64,000 bases of DNA from Frateuria soli. GTDB taxonomy: Bacteria > Pseudomonadota > Gammaproteobacteria > Xanthomonadales > Rhodanobacteraceae. Both the position numbers and the translations under genes were made by a program. The DNA lies in contig NZ_CP088252.1 of the NCBI RefSeq assembly GCF_021117385.1, forward strand, positions 2,936,501 through 3,000,500, in the 5' to 3' direction. The notes beneath the pieces were generated by a model that had not been told where the DNA came from, made no database searches, and saw only the letters and a list, made by a program, of their open reading frames with translations. Of this stretch, positions 35,439-47,586 are shown in pieces; positions within the stretch are counted from its first letter, which is position 1, and each line of letters begins with the position of its first letter.

Positions 35439-36289
35439 CTAGGTGTCCCGTATCGCCGCGATCGGGTCCAGCGCCGCCGCCTGTCGTGCCGGATAGAAGC
35501 TGAACACCCAGGCCGATCGCCAGGCACGCAACCACCGATGCAAGGATGCCGATCGGCTCCCATGCCACCTGCCCGCCGGCGAACAGGGCGATCGCGTAAG
35601 CCAGCGCCGCGCCGAACAGCAGCCCGATCAGCGCGCCGGCCGTGCAGATCGCCACCGCCTCGCGCAGGAAGCCGCACCACGATGTCATGCCGCCTCGCGC
35701 CGATCGCGCGAAGCAGGCCGATCTCGCGGCGCCGCTCCAGCACCTTGGCGAGCACGTTGCGAGCATGATGTTCATGATGCCGATGCACCTGCAGGCTGAC
35801 GCCGGCGATCGATCCCGTCACGATGGAGAAGATGCGCTCGTTCTGCCGAAGAGCTGCTGCGGGACCACCAGCTGTAGTCGTCCACGCCGGCACGGCGTTG
35901 GTCGAGCACCTGGCCGAGCACGCGCGCGCCGTCGCCCGGCCGGCCGATCGGCCACGCGCAGCAGGAAGCGGTCGATCTCGTCTTCCATCGACCTTGCACA
36001 TGCACCTTGTCCAAAAGCGACAGCACGTCGGCGGCACTCTTCGAATCGAGGTTGCCGGTGGGCTCGTCGGCGAGCAGCAGTGCGGGCTTCATCAGCAGTG
36101 CCCGGGCAATCGCAACGCGCTGCATCTGGCCGCCGGACAGCTGGACGGGCGGTGCTCCAGGTGACGGTGCAGGCCCATGCGTTCGAGCAGCTCGCGCGCA
36201 CGCCCGGCCAGGCCTTCGTCGGAACCGCGCAGGAAGCGCGCCGGCAACATTGCGTTCTCCAGCACCGAGAGCCGCGGCAGCAGATGCAT
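35439..36289 (-). pseudogene. decayed MacB-like ABC exporter (ATPase plus FtsX permease)
   Basis: The remnant reads leftwards in several frames. It begins after the Walker A region, at [19 protein letters not shown] (ATG 36289, preceded by AAGGAGG). A one-base shift near 36150 is needed to continue as [17 protein letters not shown] and the Walker [18 protein letters not shown]. The H-loop and the whole periplasmic domain are gone. The text resumes with [15 protein letters not shown] and then, after more shifts, NIMLA, VLERRREIGLLRAIGARRHDIV, an FtsX membrane segment and the normal ending FYPARQAAALDPIAAIRDT (stop 35439-35441). About 284 codons remain of an expected 600 or more. MacB-type ATPase/permease proteins export lipoproteins, peptides or macrolides. 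Confidence 0.85.
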
Positions 36290-36423
36290 GATCCTCCTTG
36301 CATCACACTCCTTCCGAGTGTGGCAACCATGGCAGACCCCCGCAAGTAGCCAGTCCCGCCGGTTTCCGATACCTTCCCACGATTGCCGCCGCGCCCGCGA
36401 CGCAGCGCCCACAGAACGACCCG

Positions 36424-37440
36424 ATGAGCTTCGACACCCGACCCCCGACCCTGCTTGCCGACCTCGGCGGCACCAACGTGCGCTTCGCGCTCGCCGACAT
36501 CGACGCCGCCCAGCCACTGCTGGCCGACAGCGTCCGGCGCTACCGCGTGCGCGACTTCGCCACGCTGGCCGACACCATTCGCCGGTACTTCGCCGACACC
36601 GGGCTGACCGCGCCGCGCGCGATCATCGCGGCGGCCGGGCGCATCGCCGACGGCGAAACGGTGAAGATCACCAACAACCCCTGGGCGGTGGCCGCGCATG
36701 CGCTGCAGGCGGACCTGGGGATGGAGTCGGTGCGGCTGGTCAATGACTTCGCGGCGCAGAGCATGGCCGTGCCGCTGCTGCAGCCGGAGCACCTCAAGGC
36801 GGTCGGCGACCTGCCGCTGCCGCGGCTGGATCTCTGCGGCCACCAGACCTTCGTGGTGATGGGCCCGGGCACCGGTCTGGGCGTCGGCGGCCTGTTGCGC
36901 CGCGACGGCCACTGCAGCGTGCTGGAGAGCGAAGGCGGCCACGCCGGTTTCGCCGCGCACAGCCCCGAGGACATCGAGATCCTGCACCGGCTCAACCAGC
37001 GCTTCGGCCGCGTTTCCAACGAGCGGCTGATCTGCGGCAACGGCCTGGTGAACCTCTACGGCGCGCTGGCCGACATCGCCGGCGAGCGCGCGCAGGACTA
37101 CACCCCCGAGGACATCACCGCGCACGCGGGCGCCGGCACCGACCCGCTGTGCGTACGCACGGTCGAGACGCTGGCCGGCATCTTCGGCTCGGTCGCCGGC
37201 GACCTGGTGCTGACCCTGGGCGGCTGGGACGGCGTCTACCTCACCGGCGGCCTGCTACCGATCCTGTTGCCGTGGCTGCAGCGCGGCGGCTTCCGCCAGC
37301 GCTTCGAGGCCAAGGGGCGCTTCAGCGACACCATGCGCCAGGTGCCCACCATCGCCGTGCTGCACCCGGAACCGGGCCTGCTCGGCGCCGCCGCGCTGGC
37401 GGTGATGGAAGCGGGCCGGCCGTTGCTGCCGAGGCCGTAG
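36424..37440 (+). CDS. glk: glucokinase
   Basis: Glk phosphorylates glucose with ATP to glucose 6-phosphate. The 338-aa protein has the ATP-binding LLADLGGTNVRFAL at residues 10-23, ITNNPWAV, LVNDFAAQSMAVP with the catalytic aspartate, MGPGTGLGVGGLL and ESEGGHAGFA. This is the bacterial Glk (not ROK) pattern. ATG 36424 is the start matching the family. A HAD phosphatase gene follows 53 bases later, and 6-phosphogluconate dehydrogenase is encoded at 50.3 kb. Confidence 0.95.
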   Translation: MSFDTRPPTLLADLGGTNVRFALADIDAAQPLLADSVRRYRVRDFATLADTIRRYFADTGLTAPRAIIAAAGRIADGETVKITNNPWAVAAHALQADLGMESVRLVNDFAAQSMAVPLLQPEHLKAVGDLPLPRLDLCGHQTFVVMGPGTGLGVGGLLRRDGHCSVLESEGGHAGFAAHSPEDIEILHRLNQRFGRVSNERLICGNGLVNLYGALADIAGERAQDYTPEDITAHAGAGTDPLCVRTVETLAGIFGSVAGDLVLTLGGWDGVYLTGGLLPILLPWLQRGGFRQRFEAKGRFSDTMRQVPTIAVLHPEPGLLGAAALAVMEAGRPLLPRP

Positions 37441-37493
37441 ACATCGCGTAGCGGGCCCACCTGTACCCTCGCCGGGAACCGAGGAGGATACCG

Positions 37494-38177
37494 ATGACCC
37501 GTCCGCGTACCGCTTTCCTGTTCGACCTCGACGGCACGCTGGTCGACAGCGTCTACCAGCACGTGCTGGCGTGGAAGGAGGCGCTCGACCGCGAGGGCAT
37601 CGAGCTGGCGGTGTGGCGCATCCATCGCAAGATCGGCATGAGCGGCGGGCTGTTCACCCGCATCCTGCTGCGCGAGACCGGCATCGAGATCACCGAGGAG
37701 CGGGTCGCGCGGTTGCGCCGCTGGCATGCGGAGGCATTCTCGCGCCGTGCCGAGGCCGGCGGCGTACGACCGTTGCCGGGCGCGCGTGAACTGCTGGCCT
37801 GGCTGACCGAGGCCGGCCTGCCGTGGGCGATCGCCACCAGCGGCCGCATGCAGACCGCCGCGCACAACCTCGAAGCACTGGGTGTCGACCCGGCGAAGGT
37901 GCCGGTGATCACGCGCGACGACGTGCGCCACGCCAAGCCCGACCCCGACCTGTTCCTGGCAGCCGCCGACCGCCTGGGCGTGGACATCCAGCATGCGCTG
38001 GTGCTGGGCGACAGCATCTGGGACATGCTGGCCGCGCAACGCTGCCGCGCCCTCGGCGTCGGCCTGCTCTCCGGCGGCTACGGCCAGGAGGAGCTGGAGC
38101 GCGCGGGCGCTTTCCGCGTGTACGAGGAGCCGGCCGATCTGCTGCGCCACATCGACGAGATCGCCGCGCGCGACTGA
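37494..38177 (+). CDS. HAD-superfamily phosphatase (beta-phosphoglucomutase/phosphatase type)
   Basis: The 227-aa protein opens with motif I FLFDLDGTLVDSVYQH (residues 8-23, nucleophile D10 and acid D12). A helical cap follows. Motif II is AIATSGRMQTA (Thr/Ser near 117), motif III the lysine in HAKPDPDLF and motif IV VLGDSIWDMLAA. The substrate is not predictable; sugar phosphates are likely given glk upstream. An AGGAGG ribosome-binding site precedes ATG 37494. Confidence 0.88.
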   Translation: MTRPRTAFLFDLDGTLVDSVYQHVLAWKEALDREGIELAVWRIHRKIGMSGGLFTRILLRETGIEITEERVARLRRWHAEAFSRRAEAGGVRPLPGARELLAWLTEAGLPWAIATSGRMQTAAHNLEALGVDPAKVPVITRDDVRHAKPDPDLFLAAADRLGVDIQHALVLGDSIWDMLAAQRCRALGVGLLSGGYGQEELERAGAFRVYEEPADLLRHIDEIAARD

Positions 38178-38210
38178 ACATCGCGCGCCACGGTGCCACG
38201 CCGACGTCAT

Positions 38211-38270
38211 GTAGCGTGGGCTTCAACCCACCATTTCCCAGAAGAGCGGTGGGCCTGAAGCCCACCCTAC
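38211..38270. repeat. second type of inverted repeat between convergent genes
   Basis: The arm GTAGCGTGGGCTTCAACCCA is followed 15-20 bases later by an almost exact inverse (core GGGCCTGAAGCCCACCCTAC). Three mismatches separate the arms. It sits between the ends of the HAD and SNF2 genes and may terminate both. The core TGGGCTTCAxxCCCACC is of a kind common between Xanthomonadales genes. Confidence 0.75.
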
Positions 38271-38280
38271 GTAGCGAACC

Positions 38281-41304
<3,024 letters not shown>

Positions 41305-41466
41305 GCGCGTGCGATCCGCCTTGCCGGCCAAAACAGCGAGCTTAGCAAGGGGATGGGTGGTGTGCGCGTCGAGGCGCGCAAGTTCGCGCGGAGCGCGCGA
41401 CGGGGGCGGGTCGCGGATCCGAATCCAGGGATGGAGCTCCAGGCGAGCCCCGACCCCTCCCCCCAG

Positions 41467-41489
41467 CCCTCTCCCCGGCGGGGAGAGGG
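41467..41489 (-). terminator. hairpin after gpsA
   Basis: CCCTCTCCCC-GGC-GGGGAGAGGG is a perfect 10-bp stem starting 12 bases beyond the gpsA stop. There is no T-run, so it may protect the 3' end of the message rather than terminate. Confidence 0.5.
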
Positions 41490-41500
41490 GGCAAATCCGC

Positions 41501-42526
41501 TCAGGCGTTGCCGAACAGGCCCTGCGGATATTCCGGCTTCTGCTCGCGCGCCATCAGCATCCGCACGCCCTCGACCGGGGTGACTTCGCCGTGCAGGACG
41601 GCGCGCACACCGTTGGCGATCGGCAGGTCCAGGCCGTGCTGTTCGGCCAGGCGCGACACCTCGTCGGCGGTGACCACGCTTTCGACCACCTGGCCGATCT
41701 GGCGTACCGCCTCGTCCAGCGCGATGCCCTGGCCCAGCGCCAGGCCCAGCCGGCGGTTGCGCGAGAGGTCGCCGGTACAGGTGAGCACCAGGTCGCCCAG
41801 GCCGGACAGGCCCATCAGGGTCTCCGGCCGTGCGCCGAGCGCCAGCCCCAGGCGCAGCATCTCGTTCATGCCGCGGGTGATCAGCCCGGCACGCGCGTTG
41901 AGGCCCAGTTGCATCCCGTCAGCCACGCCGGCGGCCACGGCCAGCACGTTCTTCATGGCGCCGCCGAGTTCTGCGCCCAGCACGTCGTTGCCCGAATAGG
42001 CGCGGAAGTTGGGCGCGTGCAGCAGCGCGGCCAGCGTCTTGGCGAAGGCTTCGTCGTCCGAGTGCACGGTCACCGCGCTGGGCAGCCCCGCGGCGACCTC
42101 GCGCGCGAACGATGGCCCGGTGACGACCGCGGCCGGCCGGCCCGGCAGTTTCTGCGCCACCAGTTCGTGCAGGAAGCGCCCGGTACCCGGCTCGAAGCCC
42201 TTGGTCGCCCAGGCGATCGCGGTTTCCGGCCCGAGCAGCGGCGCCAGTTCGTCCAGCATGGCGGCGAAGGCGTGGCTCGGCACCACGATGAGCACGATGT
42301 CGGCATCGCGCACGGCCGTCGCCAGCTCCGGCTCGTAGGCGAGCGCGGCCGGCAGTTCGAGGTCGGGCAGGTAACGCTGGTTGCGGCGATTCCGTGCCAT
42401 CGCCGCCAGCGCCGCGCGGTCGCGGCCCCACAGGCGCGTGGTGACACCGTTGCGCGCGGCCAGCGCGGCCAGCGCGGTGCCCCAGGAGCCGGCGCCGAGC
42501 ACCGCGAGGATCGGTTGGTCCCGCAT
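41501..42526 (-). CDS. gpsA: glycerol-3-phosphate dehydrogenase [NAD(P)+]
   Basis: GpsA reduces dihydroxyacetone phosphate to sn-glycerol 3-phosphate for phospholipid synthesis. The 341-aa protein has the dinucleotide-binding [13 protein letters not shown] at about residues 8-20, [10 protein letters not shown] and the catalytic lysine region [39 protein letters not shown] and [22 protein letters not shown] are also present. It lies 12 bases after secB, a pairing seen in E. coli and xanthomonads. Confidence 0.96.
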   Translation of the reverse strand: MRDQPILAVLGAGSWGTALAALAARNGVTTRLWGRDRAALAAMARNRRNQRYLPDLELPAALAYEPELATAVRDADIVLIVVPSHAFAAMLDELAPLLGPETAIAWATKGFEPGTGRFLHELVAQKLPGRPAAVVTGPSFAREVAAGLPSAVTVHSDDEAFAKTLAALLHAPNFRAYSGNDVLGAELGGAMKNVLAVAAGVADGMQLGLNARAGLITRGMNEMLRLGLALGARPETLMGLSGLGDLVLTCTGDLSRNRRLGLALGQGIALDEAVRQIGQVVESVVTADEVSRLAEQHGLDLPIANGVRAVLHGEVTPVEGVRMLMAREQKPEYPQGLFGNA

Positions 42527-42538
42527 GGAATGTCGGCG

Positions 42539-43045
42539 TCAGCTGTTGAGCGTCGGCGCCTCGCCGCCACCGGCCATGCGGCGCTGCTGCTCCGCGAAGA
42601 GGGCGTCGAAGTTGATCGGCTGCAGCAGGAACGGCGGGAAGCCGCCTTCCAGCACCAACGAGGAGATCACCTGGCGGGCATACGGGAACAACAGGTTCGG
42701 GCAGTAGCTGCCGATGATGCCGGCATGGTCCTGCTCGCTGAAGCCGGCGATGCCGAACACGCCGGCCTGGTGCACTTCGGCCAAGTAGGCGGTGCGCTCG
42801 CCGATGGTGCAGGTCAGGGTCAGGCTGAGCACCACTTCGTACAGGCTGTTGCCCAGGTCGGTGGCGCGCTGGCCCAGGTTCAGCTGCACCTGCGGCTGGG
42901 CCTGGTCGTTCTCGCCGATGTCCTGGAAGATCTGCGGCGCATTGGGAGCCTCGAAGGACACGTCCTTGACGTAGATCTTCTGCAGCATCAGCTGCGGCAT
43001 GGCCTGGCCGGCGGCCTGGTCGTTGGCGGGCGTGACTTCTGCCAT
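42539..43045 (-). CDS. secB: protein-export chaperone
   Basis: SecB holds secretory preproteins unfolded and hands them to SecA. The 168-aa protein has the family's [20 protein letters not shown] (residues about 21-40), the [11 protein letters not shown] strand and [34 protein letters not shown]. The C-terminal tail is the SecA-contacting region in the family. It is polar here and lacks cysteine. ATG 43045 gives the common start MAEVTPAND. It leads a two-gene unit with gpsA. Confidence 0.97.
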   Translation of the reverse strand: MAEVTPANDQAAGQAMPQLMLQKIYVKDVSFEAPNAPQIFQDIGENDQAQPQVQLNLGQRATDLGNSLYEVVLSLTLTCTIGERTAYLAEVHQAGVFGIAGFSEQDHAGIIGSYCPNLLFPYARQVISSLVLEGGFPPFLLQPINFDALFAEQQRRMAGGGEAPTLNS

Positions 43046-43139
43046 CGGGAGTCCCTCGAATTCGTGAGTGTGGCGGAGCAAAGAGAGCGATTGTTCCATA
43101 CATCCGGTCGCCCCGCCATCGGCCACCGAGCCGGAAGAC

Positions 43140-43169
43140 TTGCGCAGGGTGCTGTTTTTCCGGGAGAAT
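43140..43169 (+). promoter_or_regulatory. possible promoter of rpmB-rpmG
   Basis: TTGCGC (43140-43145) and GAGAAT (43164-43169) are 18 bases apart in the 299-base divergent gap between secB and rpmB. A short T-run lies in the spacer. Each box matches its consensus at four of six positions. The rest of the gap shows no gene and no clear regulatory RNA. Confidence 0.35.
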
Positions 43170-43344
43170 ACGCGGCTCGATCCAGGGCTGCCCCAGTCTG
43201 CCGGGCCTTCCGCGACGCGATGCGGAAACCAAGCCGGCCCTTTCGAAGTGCGACACCCTCCAGCATCGCGTGGCGCCCGAAGCGCCGCTGGGCCGATGCC
43301 GTCCTGGCCAACGGGCGGTCACATCACCGATTACGGAGGCCCTC

Positions 43345-43581
43345 ATGGCCCGTGTATGTCAAGTCACCGGAAAGGGTGTGCAGACCGGCAACAACGTCTC
43401 GCACGCCAACAACAAGACCCGTCGCCGCTGGTTGCCGAACCTGCACGAGCGCCGCTTCTGGGTCGCCAGCGAAAACCGTTGGGTGAAGCTGCGCGTTTCC
43501 AACGCCGCGCTGCGCACCATCGACAAGAATGGCATCGAGGCCGTGATCGCCCAGCTGCGTGCCCGCGGCGAGAAGGTCTGA
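43345..43581 (+). CDS. rpmB: 50S ribosomal protein L28
   Basis: The 78-aa basic protein opens [20 protein letters not shown] and continues [20 protein letters not shown], the standard bacterial L28 sequence and length. Only one cysteine is present, so this is the zinc-free form. It sits 10 bases before rpmG in one transcription unit. Confidence 0.98.
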   Translation: MARVCQVTGKGVQTGNNVSHANNKTRRRWLPNLHERRFWVASENRWVKLRVSNAALRTIDKNGIEAVIAQLRARGEKV

Positions 43582-43591
43582 GGATTGAACC

Positions 43592-43759
43592 ATGGCTAAC
43601 AAGACCCAAGACAAGATCCGCCTGATCTCCTCGGCCGGCACCGGCCACTTCTACACCACGCAGAAGAACAAGAAGAACACCCCGGAGAAGTTCGAGTTCA
43701 AGAAGTACGATCCGGTCGTGCGCAAGCACGTGATCTACAAGGAAGGCAAGATCAAGTGA
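43592..43759 (+). CDS. rpmG: 50S ribosomal protein L33
   Basis: The 55-aa protein starts [18 protein letters not shown] and contains [22 protein letters not shown]. It has no cysteines, so this is the zinc-free form of L33. It is the second gene of the rpmB-rpmG pair, and a strong terminator follows 12 bases after the stop. Confidence 0.97.
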   Translation: MANKTQDKIRLISSAGTGHFYTTQKNKKNTPEKFEFKKYDPVVRKHVIYKEGKIK

Positions 43760-43770
43760 TCTTCGAAGAG

Positions 43771-43797
43771 AACCCGCCCCACGGCGGGTTTTCTTTT
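43771..43797 (+). terminator. intrinsic terminator of rpmB-rpmG
   Basis: AACCCGCC (43771-43778) pairs with GGCGGGTT (43783-43790) over a CCAC loop. The T-rich tract TTCTTTT follows. Confidence 0.92.
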
Positions 43798-43835
43798 GGG
43801 CGCGCGGAAAGTTCCGCACGTTTATGATCCGCGCC

Positions 43836-44375
43836 ATGGTCGACGCCCTGTTCCCCGCGCTGCTCGGCGAGCAATGGCACGCGCTGGCGTCGCCGGTGCG
43901 GCGCATGCATGGCGACGGCCCGCGCGTGCGCGCGACAGGCCAGGCCGACGTCGCCGGTACGACGCACCTGCCGGCCCGGCTCCTGCGGCGGCTGCTCGGT
44001 CTGCCCGAACCGGGCCCCGCGCAGGCGATCGAGGTGTTGATCGAACGACACCCAAGCCATGAGGCCTGGACACGACGCTTCGCCCGCGGGCAGATGCGCT
44101 CCCGCCTGGCCCGGAGCGGGTGCGGCGGCCGACTGCATGAACGCCTCGGTCCGGTGACGCTGTACTTCGAGCTGCGGCGCGCGGACGACGCGATCGACTG
44201 GAAACTTCGGGGCGGACGCCTGCTGGGCCTGCCGCTGCCGCGCGCATGGTTCGGCTCGGTGCGTTCGCGCTGCAGTGCACAGGCGGGACGCTACACCTTC
44301 GATATCGACGCGCGCCTGCCGCTGGTGGGACGGCTGGTCGCCTACCGCGGCTGGCTGGAGCCGGTCGATGACTGA
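43836..44375 (+). CDS. DUF4166-family protein
   Basis: The 179-aa protein has ALFPALLGEQWHALASPVRRMHG near its start, a pattern I associate with DUF4166 (L-G-x-x-W-x-x-L then V-R-x-x-H). GPVTLYFELRR and RLLGLPLPRAW follow later. The function is unknown. ATG 43836 or ATG 43824 could be the start. The stop overlaps the start of the DUF393 gene by eight bases, so the two are coupled. In other genomes DUF4166 domains are often fused to or beside membrane or SDR proteins. Confidence 0.65.
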   Translation: MVDALFPALLGEQWHALASPVRRMHGDGPRVRATGQADVAGTTHLPARLLRRLLGLPEPGPAQAIEVLIERHPSHEAWTRRFARGQMRSRLARSGCGGRLHERLGPVTLYFELRRADDAIDWKLRGGRLLGLPLPRAWFGSVRSRCSAQAGRYTFDIDARLPLVGRLVAYRGWLEPVDD

Positions 44376-44760
44376 ACAGCCCGCGATCATCGTTTTCGAC
44401 GGCGTCTGCGTGCTGTGCAGCCGCTGGGTCGACTTCGTGCTCCGGCACGACCGCGTGGGCCGCTTCCGCCTGGCCCCCATGCAGGACGCGCAAGGGCGCG
44501 CGCTGCTGCAGGCGCACGGCCTGTCGGCGGACGATCCGGTGTCGTTCCTGCTGGTGCAGGACGGGCGCGGTCACACCGATACGGATGCCATCGCGCGGGT
44601 CCTTCATGGCTTCGGCGGGCGCTGGCGCCTGGCCGCCTCGCTGCTGCGGGCGATTCCGCGCATCTGCCGCGATCCGGCCTACCGCTGGGTCGCCCGTCAC
44701 CGGTACCGGCTGTTCGGGCAGCGCGCGAGTTGCCGACTGCCCGAGGAAGGGCAGGCCTAG
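44368..44760 (+). CDS. DUF393 thiol-disulfide-like (DCC family) protein
   Basis: The 130-aa protein has the DCC-family opening IIVFDGVCVLCSRWVDFVLR, with D11, C14 and C17 forming the DxxCxxC motif. RFRLAPMQDAQGRALL follows, and the ending is YRWVARHRYRLFGQ. The fold is thioredoxin-like and a redox role is presumed but unproven. It overlaps the upstream DUF4166 gene. Confidence 0.88.
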   Translation: MTEQPAIIVFDGVCVLCSRWVDFVLRHDRVGRFRLAPMQDAQGRALLQAHGLSADDPVSFLLVQDGRGHTDTDAIARVLHGFGGRWRLAASLLRAIPRICRDPAYRWVARHRYRLFGQRASCRLPEEGQA

Positions 44761-44908
44761 CGCTTCCTCGACTAGCGCGGCGGAACATCGGTCCGGCGAG
44801 GCTGTCCACACAGGGTGTGCGCCCAAGCGTTTCCGCGCTGGCGGGAAACCGCGCGCCGCGTTCGCGCCCCCCCCCAGTCTGGCGTCGCCTCGCCATCGGA
44901 GACCTGCC

Positions 44909-45415
44909 ATGTCCAAGCTCCCCCTCCGCGCCACCCTCGGCCTGGCCCTTGCCCTCGCGGTGTCCACGGCAGCCGCCGGCACCGTCAGCGTCCGCTACGA
45001 CCATCCCGAGAACTTCACTGAAACGAAGGAGGTGCGGGCGTTCGCACCGTCGCGGGCTGACTCGGGCTACCTCGAGACCCTCAAGGCCTATACCGAAAAG
45101 CAGGCCGCAGCGCAGTTGCGGGAAGGCCAGACGCTGGACATCGTCGTGACCGACATCGACCGCGCCGGGTCCTACGTGCCTTCGATGGGCTCGCTGCAGC
45201 CGGTGCGCGTGGTCAAGGAGGTCTATCCGCCGCGCATCACGCTGCACTTCCGCCTGCTCGACAGCCAGGGCCGGGTGCTTCGCGAAGGCGATCGGACGCT
45301 CACCGACCTGGGATTCATGTACGACAGCCCGGGCGGTTTCTCCAACACCGATCCGCTGCGTTACGAGAAGCGCACGATCGATCGCTGGCTGGCGCGGGGA
45401 CCCGCGAAACTGTGA
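44909..45415 (+). CDS. DUF3016-family secreted protein
   Basis: The 168-aa protein has a signal peptide (residues 1-23, ending STAAA-G). The mature part contains VSVRYDHPENFTET, a Tyr-Leu-x-x-Leu helix, LDIVVTDIDRAG and the ending LRYEKRTIDRWL. These features match DUF3016, a periplasmic family of unknown function common in Xanthomonadales. ATG 44909 is chosen for the signal peptide. A terminator follows. Confidence 0.8.
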   Translation: MSKLPLRATLGLALALAVSTAAAGTVSVRYDHPENFTETKEVRAFAPSRADSGYLETLKAYTEKQAAAQLREGQTLDIVVTDIDRAGSYVPSMGSLQPVRVVKEVYPPRITLHFRLLDSQGRVLREGDRTLTDLGFMYDSPGGFSNTDPLRYEKRTIDRWLARGPAKL

Positions 45416-45469
45416 TCGTCCGGGTCGCGCGGAAGGTTCCTCTTCCCGCTGCCGCCCCACCGCAAGGCG

Positions 45470-45500
45470 AAAAAAAGCCCGCCATGGAGGCGGGCCTTTT
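45470..45500. terminator. bidirectional intrinsic terminator
   Basis: GCCCGCC (45477-45483) and GGCGGGC (45489-45495) enclose a 5-base loop. An A7 run precedes and CTTTT follows. It separates the convergent DUF3016 and desaturase genes. Confidence 0.9.
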
Positions 45501-45519
45501 CGTCATGCATTCACGTCGC

Positions 45520-46713
45520 TCAGGCGTTGGCCACGCGGTAGCCCTTGAGCCTTCCTGCGAACTCCTGCAGTGACCGGATGCCGCTCTGCTCGGCCTCCGC
45601 GATCCACTGCTGCAGGCCCTTCAGTGCCTGCTCGGCGCCGCGCTGTTCCATCAGCGCCGCCAGGCGGGCGCGGAAGTCGCACACGGTACGCAGCGTCGGG
45701 CGCTTGGCCAGCACGGCCTGCAGGCGGGCGCTACCTTCGCTGTCCAGCCAGCGGCCACCGTCGGCCAGTGCACGGCGCATCCGGCGCGGCATCGCCTTGA
45801 GGTTGTCGCCGGCATGGGCCGCTTCCTCGCGCAGGGTGGGCATGATCACGGCGCGGTAGTAGTCGGTCATGGCCTGGAAGCGGTGCGTAAGCACGGCCTT
45901 GAGCGTTTCCGCGTCAGGCAGGCTGACGTTCGGGTGCACGTCCAGGGAGGGCGCCACGCGCAGCACCTTGGCCAGCCCCACCGAGCGCAGCGCGCAGATG
46001 GCCGCCCAGCCGATGTCGAACTCCCACTTGCGCAGGGCGAACTTGGCCGAGCTGGGGAAGGCATGGTGGTTGTTGTGCAACTCTTCGCCGCCGATCCAGA
46101 AGCCCCACGGAATCAGGTTGCGTGCCGTGTCGGCGCTCTCGAAGTTGCGATAGCCCGCCCAGTGGCCGATGCCATTGACGAAGCCCGCAGCCCAGAACGG
46201 GATCCAGATCATCTGGACGGCCCACAGCGCCGCGCCGATCACGCCGAACAACGCCAGGCTGATCAGCAGCATCAGGGTCGGACCCCAGTACGGATGGGCA
46301 CCGTAGAGCTTGTGCTCGACCCAGTCATCGGGCGTGCCGCGGCCGTACTGCTCCATGTCCTGCTTCGACTCGCAGGCATCGCGATAGAGCGAGACGCCGT
46401 CCCAGAACACCTTCTTGATGCCGTAGATCATCGGGCTGTGGGGGTCTTCCTCGGTTTCCACCTTGGCGTGGTGCTTGCGATGGACCGCGACCCATTCCTT
46501 GGTCACCATGCCCGTGGTCAGCCAGCCCCAGAAACGGAAAAAATGCGCCAGCGCAGGGTGGAAATCCACGCCGCGGTGAGTCTGGCTGCGATGCAGGTAC
46601 AGGGTCACCGTGAAGATGGTGAGCTGGGTCATCACCAGCAGGTACAGCAACATCGCCGGCCAACTGGCGTGCGTCAGGCCGTTGGAGAGAAAAGTCAGCA
46701 CCGCATCGAGCAT
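45520..46713 (-). CDS. acyl-CoA/acyl-lipid delta-9 fatty acid desaturase
   Basis: The 397-aa membrane di-iron desaturase introduces a cis double bond into saturated fatty acyl chains, usually to keep membranes fluid. The three histidine boxes are HRSQTH (41-46), HRKHH (78-82) and HNNHH (213-217). Paired membrane segments lie before the first box and around residues 145-180. After about residue 240 there is a 150-residue helical tail (QAMTDYYRAVIMPTLREEAAH and on) longer than in many relatives. ATG 46713 opens MLDAVLTFLSNGL. An ATG at 46782 would add an unsupported 23 residues. Confidence 0.92.
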   Translation of the reverse strand: MLDAVLTFLSNGLTHASWPAMLLYLLVMTQLTIFTVTLYLHRSQTHRGVDFHPALAHFFRFWGWLTTGMVTKEWVAVHRKHHAKVETEEDPHSPMIYGIKKVFWDGVSLYRDACESKQDMEQYGRGTPDDWVEHKLYGAHPYWGPTLMLLISLALFGVIGAALWAVQMIWIPFWAAGFVNGIGHWAGYRNFESADTARNLIPWGFWIGGEELHNNHHAFPSSAKFALRKWEFDIGWAAICALRSVGLAKVLRVAPSLDVHPNVSLPDAETLKAVLTHRFQAMTDYYRAVIMPTLREEAAHAGDNLKAMPRRMRRALADGGRWLDSEGSARLQAVLAKRPTLRTVCDFRARLAALMEQRGAEQALKGLQQWIAEAEQSGIRSLQEFAGRLKGYRVANA

Positions 46714-46851
46714 CAGGAAAGCACCAGGGAAGTTGAAAGGCAGTCTATCGGAGGGGTTTCCGTACCCGCCAGCATGGTGCATTGCGCTTCAGCCATGCGT
46801 GAAACGCTCCACGCTGTTGTGTAAACGTGGGGGCACCGTGACAATCATGCA

Positions 46852-47586
46852 ATGACTCTGCCACACCCGCTGTTAACGCTGGAGAAAGCCAGCCGCCACC
46901 GCGCCGGACGGGCCGCGGTGCAGCACCTCGACCTCACGCTCGATCGCGGCCAGGTGCTGGGACTGCTGGGCGTCAACGGCGCAGGCAAGTCCACCACGCT
47001 CTCGATGATCGCCGGCGCGCTGGCACCGGACGGCGGGCGCATCCTGCTCGACGGCGAGGATCTGGCCGAGCAGCCGGCACTCGCGCGCCGCCTGGTGGGC
47101 TGGCTGCCCGAACGTGCCCCGCTGTGGCAGGAACTGACGGTGGGGGAACATCTGGACGCGCACGGTCGCCTGCGCGGGCTGAAGGGTCCGGCGCTGAAGC
47201 AGGCACGCGGGCGCATGATCGAGCGGCTGGAGCTCGCGCCGCTGGAGCGCCGCCTGGCCGGCGTGCTCTCGCAGGGCCAGCGCCAGCGACTGGGTCTGGC
47301 CTGCGCGCTGCTGCACCAGCCGGCGTTGCTGGTGCTGGATGAGCCGGGCAATGCGCTCGATCCGGTGCAGGTCGCCGCGCTGCGCGCGCTGATCCGCGAA
47401 CAGGCCGCTGCCGGCACCGCCGTGATCCTGTCCACCCACGTGCTGGCCGAGGTCACCGCGGTGTGCGATCGCGTGGCGATCCTGCACGACGGCACCCTGC
47501 GCTACACCGGCGCGCTGGAGGCCGGCGACCATGCCGCGCTGGAACAGCGCTTCTTCGCCATCGCCACCGCGAAGGCGGCCGCATGA
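46852..47586 (+). CDS. ABC transporter ATPase (GldA-like)
   Basis: The 244-aa ATPase has Walker A GVNGAGKST (40-48), Walker B LLVLDEPGNALDP and the H-loop ILSTHVLAE. The signature sequence is LSQGQRQRLG rather than the common LSGGQ, a variant also seen in Gld-type and ABC-2 ATPases. The next gene starts inside its stop codon (ATGA). It powers the ABC-2 permease encoded next. The following Gld-type genes suggest an export or surface-assembly role, not import. Confidence 0.92.
   Translation: MTLPHPLLTLEKASRHRAGRAAVQHLDLTLDRGQVLGLLGVNGAGKSTTLSMIAGALAPDGGRILLDGEDLAEQPALARRLVGWLPERAPLWQELTVGEHLDAHGRLRGLKGPALKQARGRMIERLELAPLERRLAGVLSQGQRQRLGLACALLHQPALLVLDEPGNALDPVQVAALRALIREQAAAGTAVILSTHVLAEVTAVCDRVAILHDGTLRYTGALEAGDHAALEQRFFAIATAKAAA

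Noticed and set aside
36298-36423. An upstream extension of glk beginning [12 protein letters not shown]
   Set aside because: The extension is not conserved in glucokinases, and ATG 36424 gives the standard N-terminus.
46852-47586. Interpretation of the ATPase as a nodulation or multidrug exporter
   Set aside because: The downstream GldG-like and DUF4340-like genes and the translational overlaps point to a Gld-type complex instead.
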